Of a stretch of 64,000 bases of DNA, positions 18,979 to 30,642 are shown one piece after another. Position 1 is the first letter of the stretch. Every line of letters begins with the position of its first letter. Source of the stretch: Rhynchopus sp. YZ270_cl-10 (taxonomy: Eukaryota > Euglenozoa > Diplonemea > Diplonemida > Diplonemidae); NCBI GenBank assembly GCA_964035575.1, contig OZ037876.1:186001-250000 (forward strand), in the 5' to 3' direction. The notes beneath the pieces are model-generated. The model was not told the origin of the DNA, searched no databases, and was given only the letters and a program-made list of their open reading frames with translations. The position numbers were made by a program, and so were the translations under genes.

Positions 18979-20395
18979 TCACGGGAGGGAGGTCTGCTGG
19001 TGGTCCTCTGCCTTCAGACGCTTTTGTATCTGCGTCACACCAGGAGGCTTGGCGGGAGTCGGGAAGAAGAGTCCGATCTGTTTTGGAAGGGATGTGAGGA
19101 TGTGGGAATGCGGTGCAATGGATAGGTCTCCAAATCGCAAAATAAAATTGAAATACACCATAGCAGTGTGCTTCTGCAACACCATTGGGGGGTATTTTTC
19201 TTTTAAAATAGTTCTATTTAAGAACGGAAAGTCGGCGATGAGAAACTAAACAAATATACCTCGTCGACCGGGATGGGCGTGTTGTCCACAAAGTTCGAGA
19301 ATTGCAACCGTCCTCGCGACTCGTTCAGACCCTGAATCACCCCTCTGCGCTGCTGCCAGAACCCGTTGATGCTCACCACTGTGGGCATTTTCTCGCTGTT
19401 TTTGGTGGTTTTATTGGGATAGAGAGAAAGACTTTGAAAAAAAAAATGCTTACACACCTCGTGTACCCCTTCTTCTTGCACATATCATGGAAATCCTCAG
19501 CACAGTCCTTTACAAGCTCTTTTGCTGCTTCGGTAGAGTTCCACTGCGGCTCGAGCACCCACGGGAGCTCAGCAGTACATCTGTGGACAAGAAGCTTGTT
19601 GTCCCAGGGGCAAGCGATCTTGACCTGGGTGTCCCACTCGTTGCACCAGATGTACATCCAGACGGCGTCGGAGGGGGTATCGGGCATCTCGCCGTGCGCG
19701 TCCGCTGCATTTCTTCTGGTGAGGCCGAGTGTAGCTTCCTCTTCTTCTTCTTCGATGCGATCTCTGTGCACTTCGTAGGGGCGTGCTGGTTCTCGTCCAC
19801 GGATGGACTCTCCGTTAGCCTGTGCACGGTTCATGAGGTGCGCTGCCTCGTCTTTGATGGCGCGAGGAAAGCGCTCCAGATCCGTGGGTTCACGGTACAA
19901 AGGGTCGGGCGAGCTTGTCTGCACCTTCGTAAGGTAGTTCTTCCAAACGCTGGAGCTGGCGTTCGCAGGGCTGCTGCAGGCCATGAGCCTTGGCTTTGGG
20001 CGGTCGTTTTTGAAGACCGGTCTTGCCGAGAAGTCGCTGCGATATTCCTCCTGCTTCTTCCCAAGCTGCTCCACCTTCCACTTCGCAGCAGCGTAAGTGC
20101 TCTGTGCAGACGGCAGACCGGACGCATCCGTCACACCCCCTTCAAACCCTTTCGGCCCCTCAGAAAGCTTCCGCTCGATGTCCGGAAGCTCCATCATGAT
20201 GCCACCATGCGAGACACGCATCCCCATACCCCATTTGTTCTTCATAAGCACGTCAGACCCAATATGCGCCTCATTACCAAACCCCGGCATCGCAGGCTGC
20301 AGGTGTGCCTGCTTCGACCATCCGTCATTGCCCTGCAGCGGCCCCTTCGAAATACCGAAGCCCTGCCACCGGCAGAGGTTCACTGTCTTTTTCAT
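18979..20395 (-). CDS. Protein of unknown function, about 390 residues (3 exons)
   Basis: Exons are 19458-20395, 19260-19395 and 18979-19077. The second intron (182 nt, GTATAT to CAAAACAG) is phase 0. The first donor is ambiguous because GTGTGTAAGC offers three GT sites: GTGTGT with acceptor AACAG keeps frame at phase 2, while GTAAGC with the next AG three bases further keeps frame at phase 0. The protein starts MKKTVNLCRWQGFGISKGPL, has an acidic run of Glu near 230, then a conserved-looking segment (VWMYIWCNEWDTQVKIACPW) and a C-terminal part including VVSINGFWQQRRGV and PIPVDEIGLFFPTPAK. The aromatic-rich second half looks like a compact domain, but I do not recognise it. The ATG at 20395 lies downstream of a long CT tract ending CCACCAAAG. 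Confidence 0.7.
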
Positions 20396-21096
20396 TGTTC
20401 CCCTACCTTTTTTTTTGCACCAAAAAATGTGCTCCTTCTTTGGTGGGATGAGAGGAATGGGGAGGAAAGGAGAGACGGAGGGCGGGAAAAAGCTAAAAGG
20501 AGGAGAAAAGGGATAATTTTTTTTTGCTTCGCTTTTGCCTGTCATATGGGCTCTATGGCAATGCGTACTTACAAACAATACAGAGGGGAAGGGGTGGAGT
20601 AAGGGGTACTGAGTCATGCTGCAGTAACAGGAAAAAAAAGTGAAGTTGATAGTGCAAACGCCTCTGGGACGGCAGGCACTGCTCCCACTCCGCGGGGTTA
20701 TCGGACCCCGGAGTGTTGGTACTCAGGAAAAAGCTGTTGTTACATGTATATAAAAAAACTTCAAGCATGGTTGTGCTTTTCGTGAACATCGAGATCAGTC
20801 TCAAAAATAGTAGAAATATGTCTTTTTAGAGAAGGGTCTGTTGCCGTATCATATGTTTCCCCTTCGTTTTTATTTTATTTTTTTTGAAAACATACCCGGT
20901 AAATCCCCGAGTATTTTCTATTCTTGCAATTCCATTCACATCAACAATTCTAAAAGAAAACTTGAAAGACGAATGTGCCTCTTGCACACCATCTCAACAT
21001 ATCTAAAACAAAAAGATTTTATTTTTGTCGCCTCAAAGCCAAAAACATATCCATCAAAAACCGCTTATTTTGACCTCTAATCTCTCCCCCTGTACT
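20396..21096. other. Spacer with modules D and F
   Basis: Beside the CT-rich 5' flank of the gene ending at 20395, this spacer contains a clear module D copy (20641-20681), followed by a short GC hairpin (GGGGTTATCGGACCCC near 20694-20710), and a module F copy near 20960-21000. No gene is supported. Confidence 0.6.
20641..20681 (+). repeat. Stem-loop module D, copy 1
   Basis: The copy reads GAAGTTGATAGTGCAAACGC, then CTCTGGGACGGCAGGCACTG. AGTGC and GCACT at the ends can pair. Nearly the same 40 bases recur at 59216-59256, and more diverged copies at 32200-32240, 42009-42053, 43321-43365, 58315-58352, 58518-58562 and 62575-62620, with an inverted copy at 45932-45981. Confidence 0.8.
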
Positions 21097-23793
21097 TCAC
21101 CACTCAGATTCAACGTTGCGTGGCGCAGCCCTGGAGTGACCTCCCCTCGGTCCAACACGCGCTGGGATAGAGGTGCTGGCAGAATACATGACCGGCGGGG
21201 CCCCTCTTGGGAGCTGCGGACTGTGCATGCTGCCACCGCCTTCCTCTGCTTGGGAGCGTGTACTGATGGTTGGGGAGGGCGGGCTGAGGGCTGCTGTGGG
21301 GCCGCTTCTTTGACCTAAGCCACGTACCCGCGTGGGAGAGTATGTTTGCACTGGGATTGAGTCGGTGTTGTCCGACGGGAAGTCAAGAATATCCTCTGAC
21401 GGCATCTGGTATGCGACCACCCCGCCTTCTGGATTGCGCCTCACTGCAGCAATACCGTTCATCGTGCGTGGCGAGAGGTCTTTGTCGAGGAAGTCGATCA
21501 CCTGACGCACACCTGACGCAAACCCGTCGTAGAGGGACGCGCTGTGCGGTGCTGGAGAGGGCCGCCGTGTCGACGTGTCAGCGAACAGCACCTCTGCAGG
21601 CTTCAGACGCTTGAGACCACCGTTTACACGTACCCACCAGAGCCCTTTACCTATGAGGTTTGCATTGGCACCCTGGTACGGTCCCACCACCACAGCGCGC
21701 TCCTCGGTCCCCAGGTCGCGTACAAAGATGTGCTCGTCGGGGGCAAAGCTTTTGTAAGGGCTGTGTGTGCGTGCCTGCGACCCTGCCATGCTGTCCTCTG
21801 GCGGCGGGCTTGCGAACATCTCTTTGACTGCACCCGGTCGTGCGCTGATCAGGTCCTCTGCATGCACGATCTGCCACTTCTTCGTCGGCGTCAGAGGTGG
21901 CGTAGGAGACGGTGTGAACACCGGCCCTGCACGCCGTGCTGGCGACACATTCCTTTGTGTGTCGTAGCGCTGCTGTGGTGCACGCACAGCAGGGTGCACA
22001 GGAAGAGCAGCAAGCACGGCAGACAGGCTCTCCGCGTTGTTGCTCACATACGAGTCTGCTGCGGACACTGTCGGTGGGTATTCCGATACCTGTTTGCTCT
22101 GTGGCTGCGCGTTGGCGTTGGAAGACTGCGCCTCACTCACAACAGTGACCGCATGTGAATGTGCCTCTGGTGTCGGTGTGGGAACTGGTACTGAGGGCAT
22201 GTGGGTGGGCTGTGAGGCAGCAGCAGAGGCGTTCTGCTTGTCGATCAAGGACTGTATGACAGACAGCAGACGTGCTTCGCTCTCAGCGTGGTGCCTGCGT
22301 GTCTCCTCTGCCTGCACCATGACTGACTCGGCCATGCGTTGGAACTCAGACCCGTCGCTGGCTGCCTGCATCTCCAAAGCTTCTGTCAGGACAGTCTCAC
22401 GGTGTGCCTGTTCCTCTCTCGTGCGCTCCGCATCGCCACGCAGCTGCGCAACAATGCACTGCAGTTCCTCTACACTGCCCGACTTCGCAGCCGCAACTGC
22501 ATGCACCAAAGACGAGTGTTCACGCTGCTGTCGTTTGCTCTCCAACGCATACTCCTCCTGTGCGCTCTTCACAACGCGCGCAACCTCATGTCCAGTGCGC
22601 AGCGACGCAAGCTCCAAATCAGCCTTAAAAGAGATAAGCTGCGACTCGTTCTTCAGCTTGTCCCACTCCACGCCTCGCTTCAGGTCCTGCAGATCCCGTT
22701 CAATGTCGTTCGTCTTGCTTTTGACTTCTTCCACTGCTGTGCTGCTGTTGTGTGGCACCACTGCGGGCACCACACTGGGTGGCGGCAGTGCTGTCAGCGT
22801 CTCTGCTTTTGGAGACGAAAGTACGGCAACGACAGGCGGCACGTCTTTGATGGACATGCACTGCGACAGGAAGTCTGGGAGGGCCGCCAGCTGCGCTGCA
22901 CCGTACCAGATCTTGTAGACCCCACCACGGTCCGTGGGGTGTGCGATACGGAGCTTGGGCCACGGGCGGAGTTCGTACTTGAGACGTTCGATGAGGCCTG
23001 GCACGTCGGCCATACCACCGCAGAGGATAACGTTGGCTGCAAGCGTCGAGTAGGATTTGAAGTCTGTTGCGAAGATGCGTGCCACCACGTCGTGCGCCAG
23101 AGCACCCAGGTTCAGTCCCGTGGAGCTGAACACAACCTCGCAAGCACTGGACGCTACGGTCGACACATCAAACGTCTCTCCACTCGTCCGCCTCGACCAG
23201 TTCACAGGAGGGAGCAGGCCCAGCTTCGCACGCTCCAACACCTCTGCCATCTTCGCTGGCGTCGACGCAATCTCGCCGTGCTCCTTGAGGATGTGCACCG
23301 CCTCCGACACCGACAGCGTTGTGTACAGATCGTGGAAACGCTGCTGGATGGCCTCTATCACATTCTGACCGCCCTGCAGCTTTGTTGTGGTGACGTAGTC
23401 AAGGATCGTACCATCCCGCACAGCACTGATACACGTCTTGCAGTGCCCGATGTCGACCACGATCCCAGACGACGCGCCTTCGCAACAGAGCGCCAGAGGA
23501 GGCGACTCTGCGACCTTCACGAGCTTCACCCCCAGCTCAAAGCAGACGTGCTGCAGCTGCCGTACCGACGCGGTAGGGTACTGCGGTGGCACCGTCAGCA
23601 GCACAGCTACCTCAGATGGCACACATTCGACCAGTGCAAAGGTACGACGCAGTCCAGCACGGAACGCATTCCAGTCACTAATAGAACCCCCCACCACAGC
23701 GCCCGCAGGAGACGGCAGTGTCAACGGTGTCCCACGACGGACCGTACCCACCTTCCATGTGTCCGCACCCCAGTCCACTACTACCACATCCAT
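21097..23793 (-). CDS. Actin-related protein with coiled coil and C-terminal SH3/KOW-like domain
   Basis: A single exon encodes 898 residues, about twice the length of actin. Residues 1-350 show the actin/Hsp70 nucleotide-fold signatures: DWGADTWKVG (phosphate 1), GIVVDIGHCKTCISAV (phosphate 2) and NVILCGGMADVPGL (adenosine motif). ATP binding is therefore plausible although overall identity to actin looks low. Residues about 390-560 are a charged coiled coil, followed by a Pro/Ser-rich linker. Residues about 720-770 (IFVRDLGTEERAVVVGPYQG, then LWWVRVNGGLKRLKPAEVL) resemble a small SH3- or KOW-type barrel, and the tail is disordered. The architecture suggests a cytoskeletal or chromatin adaptor; this is inference. 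The ATG at 23793 follows CCCAACTAAG within 20 nt. Confidence 0.8.
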   Translation of the reverse strand: MDVVVVDWGADTWKVGTVRRGTPLTLPSPAGAVVGGSISDWNAFRAGLRRTFALVECVPSEVAVLLTVPPQYPTASVRQLQHVCFELGVKLVKVAESPPLALCCEGASSGIVVDIGHCKTCISAVRDGTILDYVTTTKLQGGQNVIEAIQQRFHDLYTTLSVSEAVHILKEHGEIASTPAKMAEVLERAKLGLLPPVNWSRRTSGETFDVSTVASSACEVVFSSTGLNLGALAHDVVARIFATDFKSYSTLAANVILCGGMADVPGLIERLKYELRPWPKLRIAHPTDRGGVYKIWYGAAQLAALPDFLSQCMSIKDVPPVVAVLSSPKAETLTALPPPSVVPAVVPHNSSTAVEEVKSKTNDIERDLQDLKRGVEWDKLKNESQLISFKADLELASLRTGHEVARVVKSAQEEYALESKRQQREHSSLVHAVAAAKSGSVEELQCIVAQLRGDAERTREEQAHRETVLTEALEMQAASDGSEFQRMAESVMVQAEETRRHHAESEARLLSVIQSLIDKQNASAAASQPTHMPSVPVPTPTPEAHSHAVTVVSEAQSSNANAQPQSKQVSEYPPTVSAADSYVSNNAESLSAVLAALPVHPAVRAPQQRYDTQRNVSPARRAGPVFTPSPTPPLTPTKKWQIVHAEDLISARPGAVKEMFASPPPEDSMAGSQARTHSPYKSFAPDEHIFVRDLGTEERAVVVGPYQGANANLIGKGLWWVRVNGGLKRLKPAEVLFADTSTRRPSPAPHSASLYDGFASGVRQVIDFLDKDLSPRTMNGIAAVRRNPEGGVVAYQMPSEDILDFPSDNTDSIPVQTYSPTRVRGLGQRSGPTAALSPPSPTISTRSQAEEGGGSMHSPQLPRGAPPVMYSASTSIPARVGPRGGHSRAAPRNVESEW

Positions 23794-24100
23794 TTTGCCA
23801 TTCAGTGACGCCTTAGTTGGGATGTTGGAAAATATGGGAGGGAAAGTGAAGGTGAAGTAAAAAAAAGAGAAAGTATATTTTTTTTCGTTTGACTGATAAC
23901 GCGATTGGGGAAGTGGGGAAGGGGGGGAGAAAAAGAATTTTGGGGAACTCTGTGATACAAAACAGACCAAAACGATTGTTCTTTTTCCAGTTGATTTTTT
24001 TGTCGCATTTTTTTTGGTTAGATTCGTGTAATGCGAAGAACTGAAAGAACACTTTTTTTTTGCTAGGATGGCGCATTCCTTGATGACTCACTCACTCTGT
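23794..24100. other. Spacer
   Basis: A CT-rich acceptor tract (minus strand) for the actin-related gene is followed by A/T runs up to the RIO1 stop codon. Nothing else is seen. Confidence 0.5.
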
Positions 24101-25945
24101 TTACTTCTTTTTATTTGCCTTTTCTTTCCTTTTTTTTGCGTGTTTTGGCATTTTTGCCTTTTTCTCGACACGTCGGGCGGCCTGCTCGTCCTGCACCGCC
24201 TTCTTCCGTGCGACCTTCTCTTCCTTGGTCTCGTCCCTGCGTCGCATTGCCCCTTTGTTGACACGCTCGTAGTCGTCCTCTTCCCACTCCTCATCCTCTT
24301 CTCCTTCTTCGTCCTCCTCTTCTTCCTCGGCGCCGCCGTCTTGGTCAGGACGCAAGTGACGGTCCATGAAGGAGTTGATAATACCTCTGTCAGCATCTCC
24401 ACTTGCCACACGTGCCTGCCACTGTTCAATGTTACCAATCTCGGAGAACGACCGCGGCAGATGGAGCGCCTTGAACACCTCCTCATCGATCTGGTGAAAA
24501 GTGGGTAATAAGGTTAGAAACTGGGTGATGAGGACTGAAAAGCCGCGATTTGATCGCAAAAAAAAAATAAGAATTTGTGTTTTTTTTTTTTTTAAACCAT
24601 ACCTTCTGCTGTGTGGTCTGCTCCTGGGTGCCGTCGCTGATGCGTTCCATAGCCTTGTCCAGGTACTCATCAACGTCGTCATCGCCAATGGTTGCATCGA
24701 TGACGAATGTGAACAGCTCGGGTACCTGGTGTTGTGTGGTATGTATGAAGTATAGATGCAACCATATGACAAATGCGACGTGCTCGTCAAGAAAATGTGG
24801 CATACCCTCATGACCTGGAGTCCTTTGTTTCTGAACCAGTCTGTGACGTTGATAACATCCTTCCGCAGGAAGTTGAGTGCGTGCGGGTGCTCATGCTCGA
24901 CACTCTGCGACACGTCGATGATGTAGAGCTTTCCGCTCATGTACAGAATGTTAAACTCAGACAAGTCGGCATGCACCAGGTGGCATGTGTGGAACATAAC
25001 ACGCATCATCTTGATCAGGTCGACGTACAGACCACGTGCAGTGTCGACAGAGATGTTCGCATCCTTCAAACGCGGTGCTGGCCACCCATCCTTCCCAATG
25101 AAGCTCATCACCAGAACGTGCTGCCGCAGAATCTCGACCTCCGGGCACGGGATCCCTGCTGCGTGCATACGCTTCAGGTTCCGGCACTCCTTCTCTGCCC
25201 ACGTACGAACCATCTTACGCGGGTTGCTTTTGCAGTATCCTCTGCGGAAACGGTGCTCCCCCGAGACGTACTTGTCTCTGTCCTTGAACACTAGAATACT
25301 GGTCTTGTAGACCTTGATGGCGAAGTCCTTATCCTTACCCAGGGCGTGGTACACATTTGCCTCTTTTCCTGTTGAGATGCATCCGTTGATGCTGCTGACC
25401 CATCCTGCGTTGACTAGCTTGAAGAGGATGATTCTTGTACGCGGGTCCATGACGGACTCTGTGGTGGCACGCTCAGACTTATCGCGTGTGTGTCCGACGT
25501 TGCCGGAGGTGACCATGTTTTCTGCGGATTTGATCGACTTCTTTGCGGTGTGGTCGGTGTTCACTTTGGACCAGTTTTTGTTGTTCGCGACGGGTTGCAT
25601 GGTGCTTTGTGCGACGGGCTGTCTGTTCATACCACCTCCACCTCCACCGCCACCTTGGAGCTTGCCTGCACGGATGTCCTCTGCAATGGGCACGTGGTAG
25701 TCGAAGTCGTCGTCGTCGTCGCTGTCGTAGCTGTCGTTCGCTCCGTAGAGACGCCGTCCGTCCTCGGGGGTCATTTTCATCCAGCTTTTGATCTCATCCT
25801 TCGTTGGCATCGCAACGTCGTCCTCAACGAAGGGAGACTCGTCCTTCACACCCACAGGTGCCGGTGCACCGCCCCCACGCATGCCTCCTACGGCAAACCC
25901 ACCCTTCCCCCCTTTCATCCCTCCTGCGCCCGCCACGCCTGCCAT
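24101..25945 (-). CDS. RIOK1: RIO1-type atypical protein kinase (3 exons)
   Basis: Exons 24806-25945, 24603-24725 and 24101-24490 give 550 residues; the introns (80 and 112 nt, both phase 0) have GTATGC and GTATGG donors. The N-terminus is Gly-rich and acidic (1-165). The RIO domain follows: [11 protein letters not shown] (about 191-201, RIO1's glycine-poor nucleotide loop), the ATP-anchoring Lys in FAIKVYK (about 211), catalytic HADLSEFN (325-332) and metal-binding DVSQSVE (344-350). After the first intron the frame resumes [13 protein letters not shown], as expected of RIO1. The tail has a long Glu/Asp run and a Lys/Arg-rich end. RIO1 acts late in cytoplasmic 40S maturation, releasing assembly factors and promoting 18S 3'-end processing. 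All key residues are present. Confidence 0.95.
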   Translation of the reverse strand: MAGVAGAGGMKGGKGGFAVGGMRGGGAPAPVGVKDESPFVEDDVAMPTKDEIKSWMKMTPEDGRRLYGANDSYDSDDDDDFDYHVPIAEDIRAGKLQGGGGGGGGMNRQPVAQSTMQPVANNKNWSKVNTDHTAKKSIKSAENMVTSGNVGHTRDKSERATTESVMDPRTRIILFKLVNAGWVSSINGCISTGKEANVYHALGKDKDFAIKVYKTSILVFKDRDKYVSGEHRFRRGYCKSNPRKMVRTWAEKECRNLKRMHAAGIPCPEVEILRQHVLVMSFIGKDGWPAPRLKDANISVDTARGLYVDLIKMMRVMFHTCHLVHADLSEFNILYMSGKLYIIDVSQSVEHEHPHALNFLRKDVINVTDWFRNKGLQVMRVCHIFLTSTSHLSYGCIYTSYIPHNTRYPSCSHSSSMQPLAMTTLMSTWTRLWNASATAPRSRPHSRRYGLKKKKTQILIFFLRSNRGFSVLITQFLTLLPTFHQIDEEVFKALHLPRSFSEIGNIEQWQARVASGDADRGIINSFMDRHLRPDQDGGAEEEEEDEEGEEDEEWEEDDYERVNKGAMRRRDETKEEKVARKKAVQDEQAARRVEKKAKMPKHAKKRKEKANKKK

Positions 25946-26128
25946 GATGTGATCTGTTGGCCTGAGTGATGTGGTGGTATGTGCTGCCTAAAAGAAAATA
26001 TGGAAAAAAAAATTCTGGCCTTCGTTTTCGGGTAAGCCCTAACAAGGGCGTCCAAAGGGAAGAGGTGTTAGATGGGGTGGAGGGGGTGGAGAGGGGAGAG
26101 GAGAGGAGAGGTGAGGGGGGGCTGTCTT

Positions 26129-27512
26129 TCAGTCGCCAAAGCGGTTCGGCTTTGTGTGGAGATCGGGGTTGAAGAAGTTTGGGTCGTTGCGTTTGCGGTA
26201 GAGGAAGTTTTCGCAGCCCTGGTTCCAGTGTGGCTGGCATACACTGCCAAAGGTGGCTGGTGGGTAGAGGAGCTGTGGGTGATGTGTTGAGGGTTTTGTT
26301 GGTTGATACAGTAAATATTCAAAATGCTTGGTAGCGATGCACTGTTGGTGCTATCCTAAATAACCCTATTCATTGTAGAGCTTCATCACAATTGAATTTT
26401 GTATTGCATACCATGCCGTGAGGCCCCCAGAGGTTCATCCTCACGGAGTGCTGTTTGAGGAGCTCCTGAATTGCCTCGGATGTCTCTGTTTTGAGGACCC
26501 CCTGGTGGAAGTTGGTCGACCCTGCGAAGAGCCAGAGCTCGCTAAGGGGGTTGCGGGCTTGGAGGGGCAGGTCGAGGAGTGCCTGCTTGCCTTTGGTGCC
26601 TATGATGAACTGTTCGCAGAGCTCTAGCGCGAAGGGGCCGAGCTTGGCACCCCAGGGCTTCGACTTCTCTGCCCAGGACGCTACCCAGAGGAGGTCCCCG
26701 ATCTGTGAAGCATCTGCACTCATTTCAGCAACACGCTCCGTATCCGCTGCAGTCGCCTTCCACAGATTCACTAACTGCCTCTCCATTGCCTGCAACGAAG
26801 CGCTGACCTTCCTGTCTGCCCTGGGCCCCATCCCATTCAGAATCACCCCCACCACCAATGCACCTATAAGAGGGTCAGAGCCACGCGGTGTTGCCGGCAA
26901 CGCATACGACAGATCAATAGACATCCGCGTAGAAAGCGTGTACGGCGCCTTCGCAACAACGTCCTCCCCTTCCTCAGCGGTGTCAAGCGTTCTCTGTAAA
27001 AATTTCACTCCCGTTGCAACAAGAAGCTGTGCTGCAAGCATATTATACGCAGGATCGTCAGAAGCCACAGCAAGACGGTTCAAAGCCCAGGCCCACATCA
27101 CAATACTGTGCCAGGTCTGTCCGTCGCCTGAAGGGCGGGTTTCGCTCATGACCTTTCCGGTGCGGAGGCCACCGATAAGGGGGTCAGTGTTGGTGGCGTT
27201 GCCAAGACGTGATGGGGCATCGTTAGGGTCGTGGCCGTCCTTGCGACGCTTGATGGAGGTGCGTTCGCGGCCAAGAACGGCGTGCACGTCGTCAGTGAGG
27301 TAGCGTGCCTGGTCGAGGTACTGCTTCCCCTTCGCGTGGTAGTGGTGCAGCGAGACGTAGTTGTAGACCCCAAAGGCGTCGGCGTGCAGGAGGCGCCCCC
27401 CCTCACAGTAGGCAGGGGAGAAGCGGGCTGGGGTGTTGCCTGTGCCGTACACTGTTGTGAGGATGTCTTCGGCAATCTGTGCCTTAGACCGGGATGCGGC
27501 TCGGAGTGCCAT
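26129..27512 (-). CDS. Helical-barrel (six-hairpin glycosidase-like?) protein (2 exons)
   Basis: Exons 26412-27512 and 26129-26272 (139-nt phase-0 intron, GTATGC to CACCCACAG) give 414 residues starting MALRAASRSKAQIAEDILTT. The intron contains an early in-frame stop, so without splicing the last 47 residues (LLYPPATFGSVCQPHWNQGC and onward) would be lost. Regularly spaced helices with aromatic clusters (GQTWHSIVMWAWALNRLAVA; PLIGGLRTGK; GDLLWVASWAEKSKPWG) suggest an alpha/alpha barrel like six-hairpin glycosidases. That assignment is by pattern only and I see no confirmed catalytic acid pair. There is no signal peptide. The start follows TCCCATCTACAG by about 15 nt. Confidence 0.75.
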
Positions 27513-27983
27513 TTTATTGGTGCTACTGTAGATGGGAGGATGGAGGTGTGAAAATAGAAACTTAACACTCATCAACACAATAAACCCCATGGGAGAGGTT
27601 GTGGTCATGAGGTGACATAAATAAAGTATTAGGAAACACACCAACCCATACTCTGATACTGAGAGAAAGAGATATCAGTTGGATTGCAAGACCCGGATAG
27701 CCCACATAGAACAAAAATTGAGGGGAGCACAAAAAAAATGAGAAGGGGGGTGGAAAGATGCAAAGGGGGGATGTTTTGGAGGTTTCGGGATAATGCTTTT
27801 TTGCAGAGAGAGAGAGAGAGAGAGGTGTTTTCTTTAGAATTTGCTTTTTTTTTAAAAAGGGAAAATTGTCGTTATTGGGATTTGTACGACACATCGATCC
27901 TCTAGGGGATATGCGTCTTCTAGTCGTTTTCTTTTCCGTCTGTTCAAAATTGAGAAAAATCTTTTTGTGTGTTTTGTACATTT

Positions 27984-28010
27984 ATTTAGGTTTGCGGAGC
28001 AAACCTAAAT
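27984..28010. repeat. Perfect 12-bp hairpin with GGA loop
   Basis: ATTTAGGTTTGC pairs exactly with GCAAACCTAAAT across a 3-base loop, GGA. The TTTGCGGAGCA core also appears near 37091 and at the ends of the 33.2-34.0 kb element, so it may be a relic of element ends. A role in 3'-end formation is possible but unsupported. Confidence 0.6.
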
Positions 28011-28142
28011 AGCCCTTCTTGAAAAATAAAGTTCAATAGGGATGGGGAAGGTAAAAGGGGTTGTGGACGTGTTTCGGGGGGGAAGGGTTCTTTGCAGTAG
28101 CAAAAGGGAAGGGAAATAAGTGTTGAAAACTTAAGTAGAGTT

Positions 28143-28300
28143 GAAATACAAAGCCCTCTCGTGACAGTGTACCTACTTAAATTCGTGGGGGTGTGCGTGT
28201 GTGGTTTTTTTTTCGAAATTCATCCACAACGGAGAGCTTCAATAGTAAATAAAGAAAAGTTGAAAGATGAAGATGCCTCGCATGCATACATCTTTAAATG
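28143..28300 (+). repeat. Modules E and F, paired copy 1
   Basis: Module E (ATACAAAGCCCTCTCGTGAC then AGTGTAC, 28147-28172) is followed after about 90 bp by module F (TTGAAAGATGAAGATGCCTC then GCATGCATACATCTT, 28259-28295). In F the ends AAGATG and CATCTT can pair. The same order E then F recurs at 41193-41292. Confidence 0.65.
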
Positions 28301-28837
28301 TGAATTCAAGAAGAATTCATGAAGACTTGGTGATCATCCTCAGTCTAGTTCTTAATGGTCACCAAAAAAAGGTGTGAAATGTGAGAGTACAAACGTCGGT
28401 ACGAATGTTACGTAGCACATATAAGGGGAGGGGAATAAACAAAAAGTATCAGACGTTTGAATCACGTTCCCACAAAGTATTTGTCTTAATAAAAATGCGA
28501 CAAGATAACTGCACTTCATGCACCGTACTTCAAGCAAAAAAAATGTACGAGAAAATGAGCACACCGACGGCACCCTGCGTGCTAGAACACGATGCTTGTT
28601 CCGTGCTGACAACCGAAAACGGGAGGAGCTTCCCAGTCTAGGGGAGTTTGGTGTGTCCACCTATTAACTAGAGAGCTGTTTGTGTCTTGCGTCGCGCAGA
28701 ACCTTTACCCTATCCTTTCCCAAAATCTGTTCGCAAAAGAACAACATTTAAAAAAAAAAACAACCCAAAAAATGCGGCCCCCTCTCTATTGCTCGTACGG
28801 GTGTGACACTGGTTGGGAGTTTCCTGCACCGCCTGGA

Positions 28838-30354
28838 CTAGCACCACTGCGCATCACACCGTTCGCCGCTGACCCCCTGAAATAGCCCTGTGTAAGATTC
28901 GTGTTGTTTGATGTCCTCCCCTTTTTTCCATACCAAGCGGGTGGACTGCCCTCCCGCGTCTATCGCGTCTACTGTTCGGCTAGGTGTTGTTTGCAAGGTG
29001 GATCGTGACTTGGTTGAGATGCCTGGTGAGAGAGAGACGCTGGGTGGTGTGAACGTCGTGCTGTGGTGTGTGGGGTCGGCTCCACTGGCGTGTGTGCTGT
29101 GCCTGCTGCGGGCGACGGTGAGCGCCCCCAGCGACAGCGGCACGGCGCTGCTGTGTGCCTCGAAGTCGGACTGCGATGAGTGCTGCCCGTTCCCCGAGGA
29201 CACAGACGAGCTGCTCATGCTTGCACACCGCTCCCGCTCCTGCAGACGTCGTTCTGCATCTCGTATCGCACGCTTCAACTCCTCTGCAGCCGAGTTGAGC
29301 TGGACACGGTCCACAGACGAGGGGGATGTGGAGCGTTGCTGTGGGTGGGTGTGAGGAGAGGTGAGAAGGGGTGGTGTGCATACCGAAGTAATAGGCGTTG
29401 TGGGCGCATGCGGCTCCCGACGATGGCTGCGGTTGCGTGTCTCAAGGTCGACGACACGCTGCTGAAGGTGCGCAAGAAGCTCGGTGTGCTCGGCCTTCGT
29501 GCTCCGTTCTCGCCGCATCGTTTCGACCTCGCGTTTGAGTGCCTCCTCACGGTTGTGGAGACGCTCCTGATGTGAGAAATATGAAAAGGCTTCACAATTT
29601 TGTTGCATACCATTTCCCTTCGCATGGAAGCCTCCGAGTCGCGTGTCACAGCTAGGGTGCTGCGGAGCTGTTTGTTTTCGTCGTTTGCGCTGCTAAGTTT
29701 TGTGTGCAGGTTTGCTGCTGCGGCGGCTGCTGTGGTCGCCGTGGTGGCGTGCTCTTGGCGGAGGCGGTCCAGCGCCTTGTCATGGTCGCGACACTTTGTG
29801 CATTTGACAGTCTTCGCACGCAGCTGCACGGAGTCCTGGTGCAGCATGCGCTCCGCTGCAAGGGCAGCCTCCAACGCGTCTGCCTTGCGCCCTAACAGCG
29901 CACACCGCTCCTCAAGCTTGCGGTTCTCCTGCTGCAGGTCCATCACCTCGTCCTCATCCTCGTCGTCCTCCTCCGACTCATCCTCCCCTTCCACACGGTC
30001 CCGTTTGTTTCTATTCTGCAGTTTTGTATGCCGTTTCCGTTCGTTTGTGTTCGTGTCGCTGTCAGAATCGTCTTCACGTCCAACAGGCGGCATCCAGTCC
30101 CGTCCCAACTCCTTGGTGGAGGGTTGGAACTGTGAGGTTAAAGGGGAGGGTGGTCGTTTGGACGGTGTGGTGAGGCCTTCGAAAGCGACTGGAGGGGTGC
30201 TGGTTGGAAGGCGACTACGTCGTCGCCGTGAGTCGTCGCTGCTGTCGCTTACCACAAAGTCGACACGGCCATGTGCGCCAAGCACTGCCTCAGGACGCGC
30301 ATCAAACTGCGGGATCTGACACCCTTCGTCAGAAGACGATACCGAAGCGCTCAT
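28838..30354 (-). CDS. Coiled-coil protein of unknown function (3 exons)
   Basis: Exons 29611-30354, 29384-29566 and 28838-29338 give 475 residues; the introns are 44 and 45 nt, both phase 0 with GTATGC donors. The 45-nt intron is open in frame, so an unspliced reading adds 15 false residues. The N-terminus is Ser/Arg-rich and acidic (SEEDDEDEDEVMDLQQENRK). A coiled coil spans about 130-310, interrupted by a short CTKCRDHDK stretch that may bind metal or be fortuitous, and a second short one lies near 325-350. The tail is Ser/Thr-rich. It is probably a structural protein; the family is unknown. The ATG at 30354 has a CT-rich upstream tract. Confidence 0.8.
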
Positions 30355-30642
30355 TTGGGAAAGAAAATGAGAGGCAATGAGGGGGGAGAGGAGAAAGAGA
30401 TGGAGAGAGGGAGAGTGGTGTTGAGATATATGTCAGCGTGCGCTAACTGCTCATACTATGTCTTGCCTTGGAGCGCCTGTTGTGGTCTTGTATAATATAC
30501 TATGCCGCGAGCAAAGGTCTTTGAAAGTGAGCTTCAGACAGGGTTTGGCGACGCCTTCCAGAATGAGAAGATTCATACATACGTTAGAGAATCTCTGATG
30601 GGTTTTTTCCGACCCTCTTGACCCTTTTGCTTTTTATCGCTA

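Larger units (their letters stand above)
27513..28837. other. Spacer with a perfect hairpin and modules E and F
   Basis: About 1.3 kb of AT-rich DNA with a GA run at 27805-27823, a 12-bp perfect hairpin (27984-28010), module E (28143-28172) and module F (28259-28300). No gene is supported; the frames present are short and AT-rich. Confidence 0.6.
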
